NCBI RefSeq assembly: GCF_030704535.1
Contig: NC_081811.1
Span: forward strand, 4,381,001 to 4,445,000
Origin: Vitis vinifera
Taxonomy: Eukaryota > Streptophyta > Magnoliopsida > Vitales > Vitaceae
DNA: 64,000 nucleotides
Reading direction: 5' to 3'
Shown here: piece after piece, positions 1-12,000 of the stretch
Numbering within the stretch: position 1 is the first letter of the stretch
Layout: each line of letters begins with the position of its first letter
Program-made: the position numbers and the translations under genes
Notes under the pieces: model-generated
Told to the model about the DNA's origin: nothing
What the model saw: only the letters and a program-made list of their open reading frames with translations
Databases searched by the model: none

Positions 1-93
1 CTACCGCTCCCACGGCTATCTCCTTCACCACACTTGGTCCTTTCAGGGTCACATGAGCGATCCTAGGCATTCTCCTTCTCTTGCTGCCTCCTC
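1..93 (-). CDS. COX5C: Cytochrome c oxidase subunit 5C, 5' part of coding exon (cut by window edge)
   Basis: Small plant subunit of mitochondrial complex IV. The ATG is at 70-68, and the readable N-terminus is MPRIAHVTLKGPSVVKEIAV, the conserved COX5C start; only about 23 of the usual 60-odd residues lie in the window. The exon begins at 93 after a TTAG acceptor (95-94), so 23 nt of leader precede the ATG. A good donor (exon end at 305, followed by GT) lies about 210 bp upstream, suggesting a leader intron of 94-304 that is very A/T-rich. Leader introns that raise expression are known for Arabidopsis COX5c genes. Identity rests on a short but distinctive stretch. Confidence 0.8.
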
Positions 94-1882
94 CTAATAT
101 AAGACATGTAAGAAAAAAATTCTACACATTCTTCTCGTTTTGATGTCAAATACTTAGACATGGAACAATTGTCAAAATTGAAAGATCAGAACCCAAAAAG
201 CAATTTACATAGAGGAGCAATAAAAAATAAAAAAATAAAAAAATAAAAAAATAAAAAAAAAATAAAAAATAAAAAATAAAAAAATTATTAAGCTAGGGTT
301 GTACCTCAGAAATCGAGTAAAAAGACTTTTGTTTGCTTTAGAACAAATTTGAGAATGAATAATATAAACTGGGTTTTTTTTTTTTTTTTTAAAGATATTG
401 AAAATGAAGAATCAGATTTCAGGTTGCTTTTATGGAAATGATGAAATTAATTATATTAAAAATAAAGAAAGAAATGGCTCATCCCTTTGAAAGGCCAGGT
501 GGCACCATTAATATTTCCAATTTTTTTCTTCTCTTTTTTTAGAAATCAAGACAAATTTAGAATTAATTTTCATTCAAGTAATATATCTGATAAAATTAGG
601 AACCACCTATATTATGCCAAATGATTATTATCCATTTTTAAAAATTATATTTATGAATTATTATGGGAAGAAATAAATATTTCTAGAATTTTATTTTTTT
701 CTTTCATTAAAATTTTCTTATATTTGGTTTTTTGTGAAAAAAATTAAATATAATTAGAAATTTATGTATTTTAAAATTATTTAATTTTTATATAATGAAA
801 AAAATAAATAAAATAAATTTAAAAAACATATAAAAATAATTTATTAATTTTAAATTTATTTTTTATTTTCCTTTACGTTCATTTTCATTTCATTTTTCTT
901 TCTCATTTTCTTTCAGAGCCTTTTAATTTTTTCCCGAGAATCCATTTGAAAATGAGATAAAAACAAATCCACTAAGAGAAACAACATTAATATTTGAAGT
1001 TGTTTTCTTATTAAAATTCAATATTTATTAAATTTTTAAAATTTTGAAAAACCATTTAAAGTGATTTATGGACAATTTTTTTTAAAATCATTTATTATTA
1101 TTTAATACTATCAATACATTTATTTTAGATTATATCTAAATAATGAATAATCCTCTATAAAAATATTTACAATAAAAACATTTTACTAAAAAAAATGTCA
1201 AAAATAAAAATATTTTAATTAAAATCACTCCCAAAATCACACTCTTATTTTATTTTTTATTAATAAGTTGTATATTAAATCACATCATTTTGCACATTAT
1301 GGATTATTTTATTTCCACTTGCTAAAATAAATATTTTCTTGGTCAAAGTATGTCTGTGAAATTCAGCAAATAAGTTGAGCCACCCAGTTACAATTTATAC
1401 CTTAATTTCAAAATTAACTCACTTCACCTAACCTATTATCTGAATTAAAAAAAAAAAAAACAAATAGTAGTATTCAAATATCACTTAAAATTTTAATTTT
1501 AATTTAAATTTAAATTTTGTTTTTTTATCAATGTAATTAATGATTTTTATTTTTATATATAAACACTAATAATACTTATTTTTTTTCCACACATTAAATA
1601 ACTTAAATAGCAGAAAATGGAAAAAAAAATATAATTATAAAAAAATCACTGATTTAATCCTTAATTACCATTTTAATATTTTTTTCCACAAATATGTATA
1701 TATATATATTTTTTCAAAAAAATTTATGAAACCTTAAAGCAGTTTGGGATCCTTTTTCCTCTCCCAAGTTTTGAGTGGCCCCACACCAAACACCTTCTAT
1801 ACTCTCAGTCTCTCTACAAATACTCCCAAAAAACCCTCCATTTCAATCTCCCTGATTTCTATCTTATCTTTCTCCCACAAGG
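94..1882. other. Intergenic DNA: COX5C leader intron and divergent promoters
   Basis: No coding sequence. Bases 94-304 look like the COX5C leader intron, including a (A)nT low-complexity run near 225-290. The rest is AT-rich DNA shared by two divergent genes. TATATATATATT near 1697-1708 lies about 180 bp upstream of the next start codon, and a CT-rich leader (about 1800-1880) precedes it. Confidence 0.5.
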
Positions 1883-4825
1883 ATGGTGTCGTTTCTCTGT
1901 TCTACCAAATCTCTCTTCATCTTCTTCATCATCTCCGCTATTCCCGTGGCTTACATCATCTCCGTCGAGCGAGCGGAGCCCTCCACCCATGTCTACCACT
2001 ACCACAGCTCCGGCTGGTTGCGGGAGTGTGCCAAGTGGGACGATCTCGACCGTCGATTCATCGTCTCTCTTTTCGAGGGCGGCGTCGCCCTGGTTGAGGT
2101 GCCGGACGGCCACTCCCCGGGTACCATCTTGGAGGAAATCATCGTTGTCAAAGAGCCTGAGTTGGCCGGAAACGCCTCGCTGGGAATCGCCGTTGACCGG
2201 AGGAGGAACCGGGTGCTGGTTGTCAACGCTGACGTGATGCGAAACCGGTATGGCTCGCTCGCGGCATACGATCGGTCTACGTGGCGGCGGTTGTTTCTCA
2301 GCCAGCTCAGTGGCCCAGGTACGTCTCCCATTATCAGACTGAACTGTGCTCGATGTCTACTGTCTCCTGCAGTCCTTTGGGGTAGTTTCAGTGTTTCAGA
2401 ATTGGTCGTCCATGGCTTTTAGTTTTTGGTTTTGTAAAGACAGGATTACCCTCCATACCAATCCAAAAGAGAAGAGTCCTTGGAGGTCAAAACTGTCTTT
2501 ACATGTTACAGATTCTATCATATTTTTCTATAAATTTAAAGTTCTTCGTAGACTTCAATACTTCAGCAGTATTGATGTGTGGTTAAGGTTTTAGAAAAGA
2601 TGGAGTCACATCAAAGGCCTTTTCTTTGTCCTTCTTGGGTTGGGTGGCTCACCCTACCCACCTCACATGCATTCAAAAGGTTCTACACTCAAAACTTTAG
2701 TTTTATATGATTGTGATTATAATAATACGCCTTGAAATAATCGCTACTAGTGCTTTGAAAAACTAGCACACTCAGGTCTATAAATTGACTTGCTACACGA
2801 TGGCAGCTTCTTTTCTTTTGCTGCCCCCATTCACATTCACTTGCCAAGTTCTTCTGTTCCCTAGATGGGTTTGTTTGGCTTCAAATACTATTTTTAGTAT
2901 TTGAGAAACATTTTACAAAAAGTTGAAGGCTTGTTTGGTATTAATGTATTTGTTAGCCGTCATTGGCTCATTACTCCTCCTCTTTTTGGTCGTTCACCCA
3001 CCTCATTTATGTATTCTCATGGTACGGAAAGCATACTCAAAGTTATAAGAGTACGAGTTGGAATTGTTTTTAACCTTATTCAATAACTTTTGAGCCAAGA
3101 TGGGATTGGGTTTCGCCCCAATCTTGTCCCGTTTATTCGAAATAATTCTTATTCCTTCCTCATTTTAAAAATTAAACGGAACAGGGTGAGACGGATATGA
3201 TAAATTCTCATATCCGTCTCGCCCGATTAACTTTTTTTTTTATTTTTATTTTTTAAAATTACTTTTAAATTTTTTAATTACATTAAAATAAATATATTTT
3301 TATAAATAATTAAATTATTATAAATTTTTATAATTTATTTTATTATTATCTATATATTAAAAATAGTAAAATAAAAATTAAATTAAATTAAATTTTAAAA
3401 TTAAAATTAAATTAAATTTATATATAATTGGGACGGGACGGGGCAATATCCGATCCAAACCCACCTTTGGTTTAAAAAAAATTCCCAAATCCCTTTATTA
3501 AAATTGAATTCCGTCCATTAGGGGTGGGGCGGGCACTCGAAAAAACCCGCCCCCCATCCCTAATTCGAGCCAATTTTAGAAATAATTTTTTTAAAATAGT
3601 TTTTTAAAACGGTTCTTTAATGCTTTTTTAGAATGTCGAAATGTTTTTAATTTGTTTTCATATTTTTAGAAATAATTTTTATATGTAATGTTTTTATAAT
3701 TATTTTTTAAAACGATCCCTATGAAATATGTGAAAATAATTGTAAACAACTAAATAATGTTATTTGAAAACACCATTTTGTAATTGCTAAATGCTTTTTT
3801 TTTTTTTTAGAGAATAGAAAATTGTTATTGAAAACAATTGTAAGTTTGGTAATTTTTGTATAGAAAACAATTTTTTTTAAGAATTTGTTTTAAAAGTTGG
3901 CATTTTTGGTGACATATTTGATTTTTTTTAAAGAAAAATTGTATAAATATAAAAAATGGTTGAAAATAAAACATTACAAATAAATATTATCTTTAAAAAA
4001 TATTTGGAAAAAAAAAAAACATTTCAAGTTTTCAATCAAACCTTTTTATTCTAGAAAATATTTTTTGAAAAATATTCTTAAAAAAACTATTTTTTAAGAA
4101 AAACATTCCAAACAGGCCCTAACACTCTAGGGAAATGAGAAGGGGAAAGAAAGTAAGTTCAATCGTGCCAATCTCTGAAAATGAAGTTAACATCCAAGTA
4201 GTAGTTAGAACATGAAAGTTCGCATGGCCCTGTATTAATGTATTTGTTACTTAACTGTGATTTTGCAATGGTGCCAGGCGATGAGAAAAGCTTTGCAGAT
4301 GATGTTGCAGTGGATGAGGAAGGTAATGCATATGTTACAGACGCCAAAGCCAATAAAATCTGGAAGGTTGGGGTGGATGGAGAGATCCTCTCCATCATCA
4401 GAAGCCCCCTCTTCACCCCGAAAGAGTGGTACAAAACCTTGGTGGGGCTCAATGGTGTAGTTTACCATCCAAACGGCTACTTACTTGTCATTCACACCTT
4501 CTCTGGGAACCTGTTGAAGATTGAGATAGAGAAAGAAGAAGTTAAGCTAGTTAAGGTAGGTGGAGGTAAACTGGTGTTTGGAGATGGGTTAGAGCTAATA
4601 TCTCCAACTAAGCTTGTGGTTGCCGGGAACCCTTCTGGGAGATTGGTCGAGAGCTCCGACGAATGGGAGACGGCCACCGTCACTGCCAAGTACTCTGGAC
4701 CGGCACATCGGTTGGCAACTGCAGCAACTGTGAAGGATGGGAAGGTATACCTAAATCACCTGCTTGGAATGGGATACCCTAGGAAGACACATGCACTTGT
4801 GGAGGCAGTTTTCTCTGCTTACTGA
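1883..4825 (+). CDS. SMP-30/gluconolactonase/NHL-type beta-propeller protein (calcium-dependent phosphotriesterase superfamily), secretory
   Basis: Two exons, 1883-2318 and 4278-4825, join through a split glycine codon (g|gc) to give 327 residues. The start is the first ATG after a CT-rich leader. Residues 1-31 form a hydrophobic signal peptide or anchor (SLFIFFIISAIPVAYIISV). The rest has six-bladed propeller traits: LGIAVDRRRNRVLVVNAD in exon 1, then DDVAVDEEGNAYVTDAKANK and LVGLNGVVYHPNGYLLVIHT in exon 2. Plant relatives are annotated as NHL-domain or calcium-dependent phosphotriesterase-like proteins; their substrate is generally unknown, and I assign none. The 1.96-kb intron is filled with repeats. 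Confidence 0.82.
2938..4249. repeat. 18-bp perfect direct repeats bounding about 1.28 kb of intron DNA
   Basis: GTATTAATGTATTTGTTA occurs at 2938-2955 and again at 4232-4249, close to the 3' splice site of the SMP-30-like gene. The DNA between is AT-rich and carries a G-rich inverted-repeat element. The repeats could be a target-site duplication of an old insertion or a duplication scar. No poly-A tail or long terminal repeats were seen. Confidence 0.5.
3098..3561. mobile_element. Possible non-autonomous DNA element (MITE-like)
   Basis: The ends are imperfectly complementary G-rich/C-rich stretches: ATGGGATTGGGTTTCG near 3099 and, read from the other strand, AGGGATGGGGGGCGGG near 3561. The interior is almost pure A/T. 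Such GGG-ended, AT-cored elements are common in eudicot introns. No clear target-site duplication was found, so the limits are approximate. Confidence 0.3.
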
Positions 4826-6181
4826 GGCCTAAAACCCAAGTGTTATATAGAGGATATTATTGTCATGTTTGATAAAGCCAATGATTCTGTCGAAGGTTTA
4901 GGTTTGGTACAAATCACTATGTATCGATGAACAATATTGTTATTACTTTGAGTCAAAAGCTGTGTTTCTATATTTCTGTTATCCAATAGGTTCTATCTTC
5001 TACTTCTTGACTTCTACTTCCTACATCCAATTTATGAGCTATGGTATGTGCATATTTAATCCACAAGTGTCTTTGAACTGATCTCTATATATAAAACTTT
5101 TTTACTTAAATTTTTATGAAAGTTAAATTTTATAAATAAAATCAATTTATGGAGATGTTAATAGACGAAATTTGAAACAAATGACAGGTCTAAATGAAAA
5201 GTCAAAAAAAAAAAATTATATATTTTTTAAAAACATAAACTTAGTTATTTTTATTATTATTATATTGGACTTTTCATCACCTTGCAAGGAAAGCAAAGGC
5301 AACATGGGTAAAAGTCATTGTTTTGAGTGAAAAGAGTAATGGTAAGGCGCTTTATTTTCATAATTTGGCAAAAAGTGAGAAGCACTCTTCTAAAGTAAAC
5401 TCTTTGGCTTAGTTTGGTCCCATCAGGAAAAAAGCGCTTTGATATTGAAATGCCAAGGGGTTAAGAATAAAGCACATGCTTTGAGCCAAGTTCACTTATT
5501 ATTCCATTTGGATTAGGAAATTAAAGTTTGATGAAAAGATGGAAAGAGAATAATTAAAAAGAAAAAGAAAAAAAGAAATTTTTAAAGATAATTTACTATT
5601 TTATTTTTATTTTTATGGCCAATCATTTTTTTTGTAATTATTTCCAAATTCCAAATAAAATTAGAATAAAATAAATATAAATATTTTACCAAAAATATAT
5701 CATATCTAGTAAAAATGTGGTAAAGGGTAGCATTGTCTTTTTAATTTAAATTTAAATTTAAATTAATGACTACAAGACAAAATACAAAGGGTAAAGGAGA
5801 ATTGCCACTGGAGAAAACAAATTCCCCAAGGTAGAGGTTTGGATGTGAAGATTAATTAAGTGAAGTAGATATCTTAATTTGGTAATCAAATATTAAGATA
5901 AAATTAGTTGGCTTTGATAATGAAACTACCCACTGGGGTATATCCGTATATAAGATATATATGCCACTCCTCAACCTGCTCCACTTAATATGCCACTCTT
6001 CTCTGTCACCGTCTTGCCATTTCTAGGATTCCGTTTTTTTTTTTTTTTTTTGTATTTATTTTTATTTTTCTATAATATCACATAAAGAAGAAGATCCTTG
6101 TTTCTCACACATTTCAAGTCTCTAATAGTTGTTCTTTTGACTTTCTTTAGAATAATCTTGATAGTGAGAAACCAGGCCTCG
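4826..6181. other. Intergenic: 3' region of SMP-30-like gene and TBL promoter/leader
   Basis: No gene is seen. The sequence is mostly AT-rich. A TATATAAG box at 5947-5954, followed by the leader of the next gene, suggests a start site near 5980. A poly-T run lies at about 6033-6051. Confidence 0.45.
5947..5954 (+). promoter_or_regulatory. Probable TATA box of the TBL gene
   Basis: TATATAAG lies about 230 bp upstream of the TBL start codon and before a pyrimidine-rich leader. Position and sequence fit a plant TATA box, but the transcription start is inferred. Confidence 0.35.
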
Positions 6182-8511
6182 ATGGAGAGGCAAAGGAGTT
6201 TCTCCTTCAAACCCACGAGGTTATTGTTGTTTTCTTTCACCATCTTTTCTGCTATAATCTTCTTATGCTTCTTCTCCATTTGGGTCATGACTGCAGTCCC
6301 TTCAAACGCTCGAGTCCAGTTCAGTGAACCCCTGGTCAATTTGGTTCCCACGCCTGTAAATGTTGAGACCTTGTCTGGGTTTAGTCGGAAAAACTCGGGG
6401 GATGGTGTGAAAAAACCAATCGTTATTGATGCCCATTTGAGGAAACGTGAAAATGCATCTGGGTCTGCAAGGATTTCAGTTTTCGAGGGGATTCAGAGGA
6501 GGGACAACGAGTCTGAAGTTTCAGATGAGGATACAAACAAGAATGGAGCTGTAGACGGTAATTTCACGACTGGGCAAGAGAGTGTTTCTAATAGTACTTC
6601 ATTTGAGAAGATTGAAGTTCATACCGATCAGAGGATTGAAGAGAAGAAGAATAGAGAGTGCGCTCTTTGGAAAGGGAGGTGGGTTTTTGATGAGAGCTAT
6701 CCTTTGTACACAAATCAGTCATGCCCCTTCATAGATGAAGGATTTGATTGTGGGGGTAATGGAAGATTGGATAAAGACTACATGAAATGGAGATGGCAGC
6801 CACAAGATTGTGACATTCCAAGGTACTGTCTCACTCACTCAACTTGTATATAAACTTTATTTAAATATGCAATTTTCAGTTTGTATATGATGAATGTATT
6901 AGCCTTTATGATATAATTTAGAGAACAGAAAGCATTGAATTTTCAAGATCTGGATTTTTGGTGTGGGAATGTGTTTTATAGGTTCAATGCATCAAGAATG
7001 TTGGAATTAATCAGAGGGAAAAGACTAGTTTTTGTAGGCGATTCCATTAATAGGAATCAATGGGAATCCATGCTGTGTTTGTTATTTGGAGCTGCCAAGG
7101 ATCCAAAGAAGGTCTATGAGAGGCATGGGCGGAAAATTACCAAGGAAAAGGGGAATTATAGTTTCAAATTTGTGGTAATTTCACAGAACTATTTTCATTC
7201 TTTTGGGTATTTTCTAGTTTTGATGTTAGATGATTCTTTTACAGGATTATAAATGTACAGTTGAATACTATGTAAGCCATTTCTTAGTTCATGAGGGAAA
7301 GGCAAGGGTAGGGCAGAAGCGGGTGCAAACCCTGCGAATTGATTCAATTGATAGAGGCTCATCCAGATGGAGAGGAGCTGATATTGTGGTTTTCAACACT
7401 GCACATTGGTGGTCACATTTCAAAACCAAAGCTGGGTGAGTTCCCATTCTTGATCTATTTTTGGCTTGAGGCCTATGCTGATTCACTTTGTTTCGAGAAA
7501 ATATCGGTTTACATTTGCTAGTAAGCAACATTATTCAATTCCAATGTACATGTTCTGTAATGCAGTGTCCATGGCTGTTGTTAAAAGCAATAGATTGATT
7601 GTTTTTGGTTGCTTTCAATGTGTGGGGATGGCTTGCATAAAGCATGTCTCCCATCTAACAAACATATTTACTTGGATTTTTGAGATTCCAAAAAATTTGT
7701 GGTTCAAGTCTTTTGCTGGACAATTTTGCAAATCTCACATGAGGTACATTCTATCTTTTTAGAAGGGTAATGATAAAAAAAGGTTATGTTTATAGAACAT
7801 GAGCTCCTAGCTACGGGATTCATGGATTCATTGTGTTCATGGTTTGGGCATGAACACATGCTTAAGCATTCTGAATTTCAGAATGAATGTTGTGTTATGG
7901 TTTTTAACTTCCAGATTATAACAGGGTCAACTACTACCAGGAGGGCAATCAAGTTTATGCCCGTCTTGATGTTCTGACGGCTTTCAGAAAGGCTTTGACG
8001 ACCTGGGCATCATGGGTCGACAAGTATATCAATCCAGGCAAAACTAGAGTTTTCTTTCGAAGTTCAGCACCTTCTTATTTCAGGTTGGGTGTTATTCACA
8101 ATTCCAGAAGCTAGAATCACTATTTCTCTTTTCCTTTTGCACTTGATATCGGCTGATGAGGGTGAATTTGGTATACTGAGCAGGGGAGGCCAATGGAATT
8201 CGGGTGGGCATTGCAAGGAAGCCACTCAACCTCTCAATGAAACCTTCAATTTTGATTACCCAGAAAAGAGCATAATCGCAGAAGAGGTTATAAAGCAGAT
8301 GAAAACTCCAGTCACTTTCTTGAACATAACTAGTTTATCACAGTATAGGATAGATGGCCATCCATCCATTTTCGGAAGAAAACCAGAGAAGGCCTACTCG
8401 TCAAGCATCCAAGACTGCAGCCATTGGTGTCTTCCTGGGGTCCCTGATACCTGGAATGAATTGTTGTATTTTCATTTGCAATCTACAAGAAAGAAGAGAT
8501 TTAGAGAGTAA
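6182..8511 (+). CDS. Trichome birefringence-like (TBL/DUF231) polysaccharide O-acetyltransferase
   Basis: Five exons, 6182-6822, 6982-7174, 7245-7435, 7925-8083 and 8184-8511, give 503 residues. The family puts acetyl groups on wall polysaccharides in the Golgi. An N-terminal membrane anchor (LLLFSFTIFSAIIFLCFFSI, about residues 14-34) and a variable stem precede the PMR5N-type domain (RWVFDESYPLY, then WRWQPQDCDIPRF). The catalytic GDS motif is VFVGDSINRNQWESM with Ser235, and the C-terminal DxxH is DCSH at 472-475, so the triad is intact. Upstream ATG-less reading frame continues, but the anchor starts at this ATG. It resembles the TBL1-TBL6 clade; the exact member and substrate cannot be set from sequence. 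It converges with SWN downstream. Confidence 0.92.
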
Positions 8512-9067
8512 ATTCATCAGCATTCGACAGATATTCTTTCATTCCCTTTCACCTGATGGTCTTTCAGGCTAATGTGTACAAATGTAAAATGCTCTTGTCG
8601 AGGTTTGTTCTTTGAACAAAGAGAAATTCACCATTCCATGCAATTGCTTTCAAACTCTGGAATATCAAGTATTCTGTCAATATCAATACAATAAGAGTAA
8701 TCTCTTTAAGTGAGATTAATAAAATAATGAATAACAGACGGTGATGCATTTCTCTACGAACTTCCGTTCAAAAATGCAAAATTTCAAACCTCCTGTATCA
8801 CCATCACATTGTTCAACATAGCTGGTGAGGTCTTATTCCTGGTGTGTATTGTAGGGAGTTGCCATCAATATTTCTAGCTTATTTGCCTGAAGCGTCTTAT
8901 ATTTTATATGCATATATAATGCTGGAATGACTTAATAAAATGCATTTGCGCGTGAAGAGAGCTGCAGTTTTCCTGATGGGATTAGGAAGACTTGGACAAA
9001 ATATATGGAGATGATACTGAAAAATGGCCACAAGTAGTATGTACATCCAAAACCCGTCTCTGGTATG
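8512..9067. other. Shared 3' region of convergent TBL and SWN genes
   Basis: 556 bp separate the two stop codons. No reading frame here looks real. Both 3' UTRs must end here and may overlap. Confidence 0.5.
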
Positions 9068-12000
9068 TCAATGGGACTGGTGTTTCTTTGCTCGACCTTG
9101 AGATACTGCTGAATCATCTCTTTTGGAAGCCTCAGGTTTTCGAGCCCATGCAGGAGCTTGATCAGGTCCATAACGATAATCATAGAAGAGCTCCTCACCA
9201 GCTTCTATATGCTCCTTAGCAAAGATGCCAACTCGATGATCTCCGGCCACCAGCATTACCTGAACAAGGTAATAGGTCAGCTCAACCAAGGGAACTGGAA
9301 AAACATGGTGCCAAAACCGATTAAGAAAAAAAAGTGAGTTGTTGAAAGTGTCTACCTTTGCATAGCAGTTGGGGTTTGATGAGTGGTTTGCAAACTTCAG
9401 CTTATCTCCCTTGCGGTAAGCATCAAGTACATACTGCAAAGAGAGGCAGAGGCAGGTGCTCAGAGTTAATAAAAAAAATGGAAAAGATAAACAAATGATA
9501 TAAAAATATGAAAAAGATGATAATTGATCTATTAAATAAATAAAATAATATAAATGAAAGGATAAAAAATGATGAGGAAGAAATATTTCTTAAGAATTCG
9601 ATGACTAAAACAGGAAAAGGGATTAAGATGATAAAAAATGACTTGAGAGGATAATTTAGGGATAAAATCGATAAAGAACTAAAGCTGTAATATTCTTAAA
9701 AAAGGTCTAAAAAAATGAAGGCGTAAGATGGGTTCTTGTTTTGAACCAAACACCCTACTCCCGAAAGAAAAAAAATAAAATTATATACCCTCCTGTGTTT
9801 GTCTTGAGGACTAGTTGATGGGGATAAATTTGTTTCAGGGATCCTCCTTGAGGGATAAATTTCCCAGAAGAACAGAAAACTTAGGAATTGGAGAATGAGT
9901 GCCATCACTCAAAACTGGAAGGCAGGTTCAAAGATAATTTGTTTGGCCATATTAGGGACATTTTGAACACCACAGAAACTACAAGATAAAACCCCTCCAT
10001 GTCTTTGTAAAATCCCTACTATTTTGCTTAAATCCACCAACAAAAAAGCTACATATTGAGATAGCAATTTGTTCTAATGATTTTTTTGGTACATTTGCAT
10101 GTCTCAAAACAAGATGTAAGCTCAAATTTATAAAGAAGAAAACCTCAAACCCTCATGTTTATTGTGGAGGGTGACTTGCCTGATCGTTCAAGTCAAAAAG
10201 AAAGGATGAGTTTGCACGATCATAAATCTTCCCACGCTTATCTGCTTCTCGGTGGGAGATCAATTCACCAGTATATTCTCCAAGATAATCATTTTTGTTG
10301 ACAGAGTTCTGAAATCACATTATCCAATTAATTAAAGGAGACAAAACAATTATGGAGAAACAAAAAGGCACAAGGTCTTCCCACCTTTAGAAAGGCTCCC
10401 CATCCAGCAACATCAGACTTTGCCAATAGGATCTGAAGTTGAGGTACAAAACCATGGTGCTCCATTAAAAACAGTCCAAACATCTATTTGACAAATAAAA
10501 AACCCAGAAATGCTCACCCTCTGCTGTTGCCTTAAAAGGAGCCTCATGTTCCCACATTGACCATCTCCTCGTTTGGGAGGCTCACCTAGTGAACCATCTC
10601 CACAACTGCACAAGGTACAAAATATTCACAAAAAGCTAAGACTGATGAGAGGAACTCTCCTACACAATGAGATGGGAACCAGATCACTTGTTTCCAACCG
10701 AAACCCAACATTATTAAACCTGGAGCAGGGCTGAATTTACCAACTTCATTTGTGCCTTATGTTGTTACAATCATATTCATTCAAGTCCAGCTTATCTTAA
10801 TTTTAAACCTGGAGCACAGCTTAATTTTATTTTTATATGAATTGGTCAGAAAGAAAGGCCTTTGGTGTAAGTATAAATGGTAATTGGAAATTCACTAGTA
10901 ATGAGCAATGAACTTGAATTGAAACCTAGAGCTCCTTTAGTGAGGAGATTAAGTTGTAAGTATATCCTTACAAAAAATTCAATTCTTGACAGGTTAAATT
11001 TGTAAACAAGTTAACTACCATTCCCCAAAACTAAGCATACAAACTACCCAACATATAAAGATAACTACGGTAACATCAAATCAAAATCCCACAGGTAAGA
11101 GATATGAAGCTTATAGTCTAGAAATTGCACGAATGAAAAAGCTCCATCAGGAGTTCAAGAATTTGGTCAAGGATGGGTAAATACAGAAATCCTTGTCAGA
11201 ATCCTAGAGGAGATTACTACTCTTCTCATATGAGTATCTAAAAAGTTGATGAATTTGGATTAGATGCTCAGCACTATGAAAAACTTACCAAATCGATTTC
11301 ACAATGATTAATAGTTTAGTGTGCATGAAGATGAGAAGAATTTAAGAAACCAGACGAATTCCATCCAACTCACCAAATAAGAGTATCATTATGAAACTCA
11401 TTACCTAACCCAGCAATTCCGACAAACATCAGGGTCACATTCACGACCAGCAGCAAAGCAAGGGCATTGCCTACTTCTGCATTGACTCTTTGCACAGTGG
11501 CATCCCCTGAACCGATTTTTGCAGCTTTTGGAGCACCTGAAGATTTAATAACTACTTGAGTAAACCAAAACCTTTTAATTTTCTTCAGGTCATCAAAATG
11601 CAATAAATACAATTTTTAGTCATCAAGAAACAACCCAGGCATATAAACAACATATTTACCCTCTCTTTAGAACAAACTGTTCATTTGTAAACTTCTTAGT
11701 AAGTATAAAGTGAACCTAGGAGGACCCACCTAATGACCTCAAATGTCAGCCTTATCCCAACTATTTGGGATTGGCTGCTTTCATTTCACCACTTCAAGTC
11801 ATATGATTCTACCATTTACTGGTTAAAATTAACATAAAAACATCCTAACACTAGCTCTATGTACTTTAGTTACTTCACCCCTTAACCACTTAAGAGGATA
11901 GTTTAACATACCCACAATATTTTTCACAGCAAGTTCCATTACTTTGACAGGGGCATTCCTTCCCACACATAGACAGGCATCCGCATGGTGTGTACTGCTT

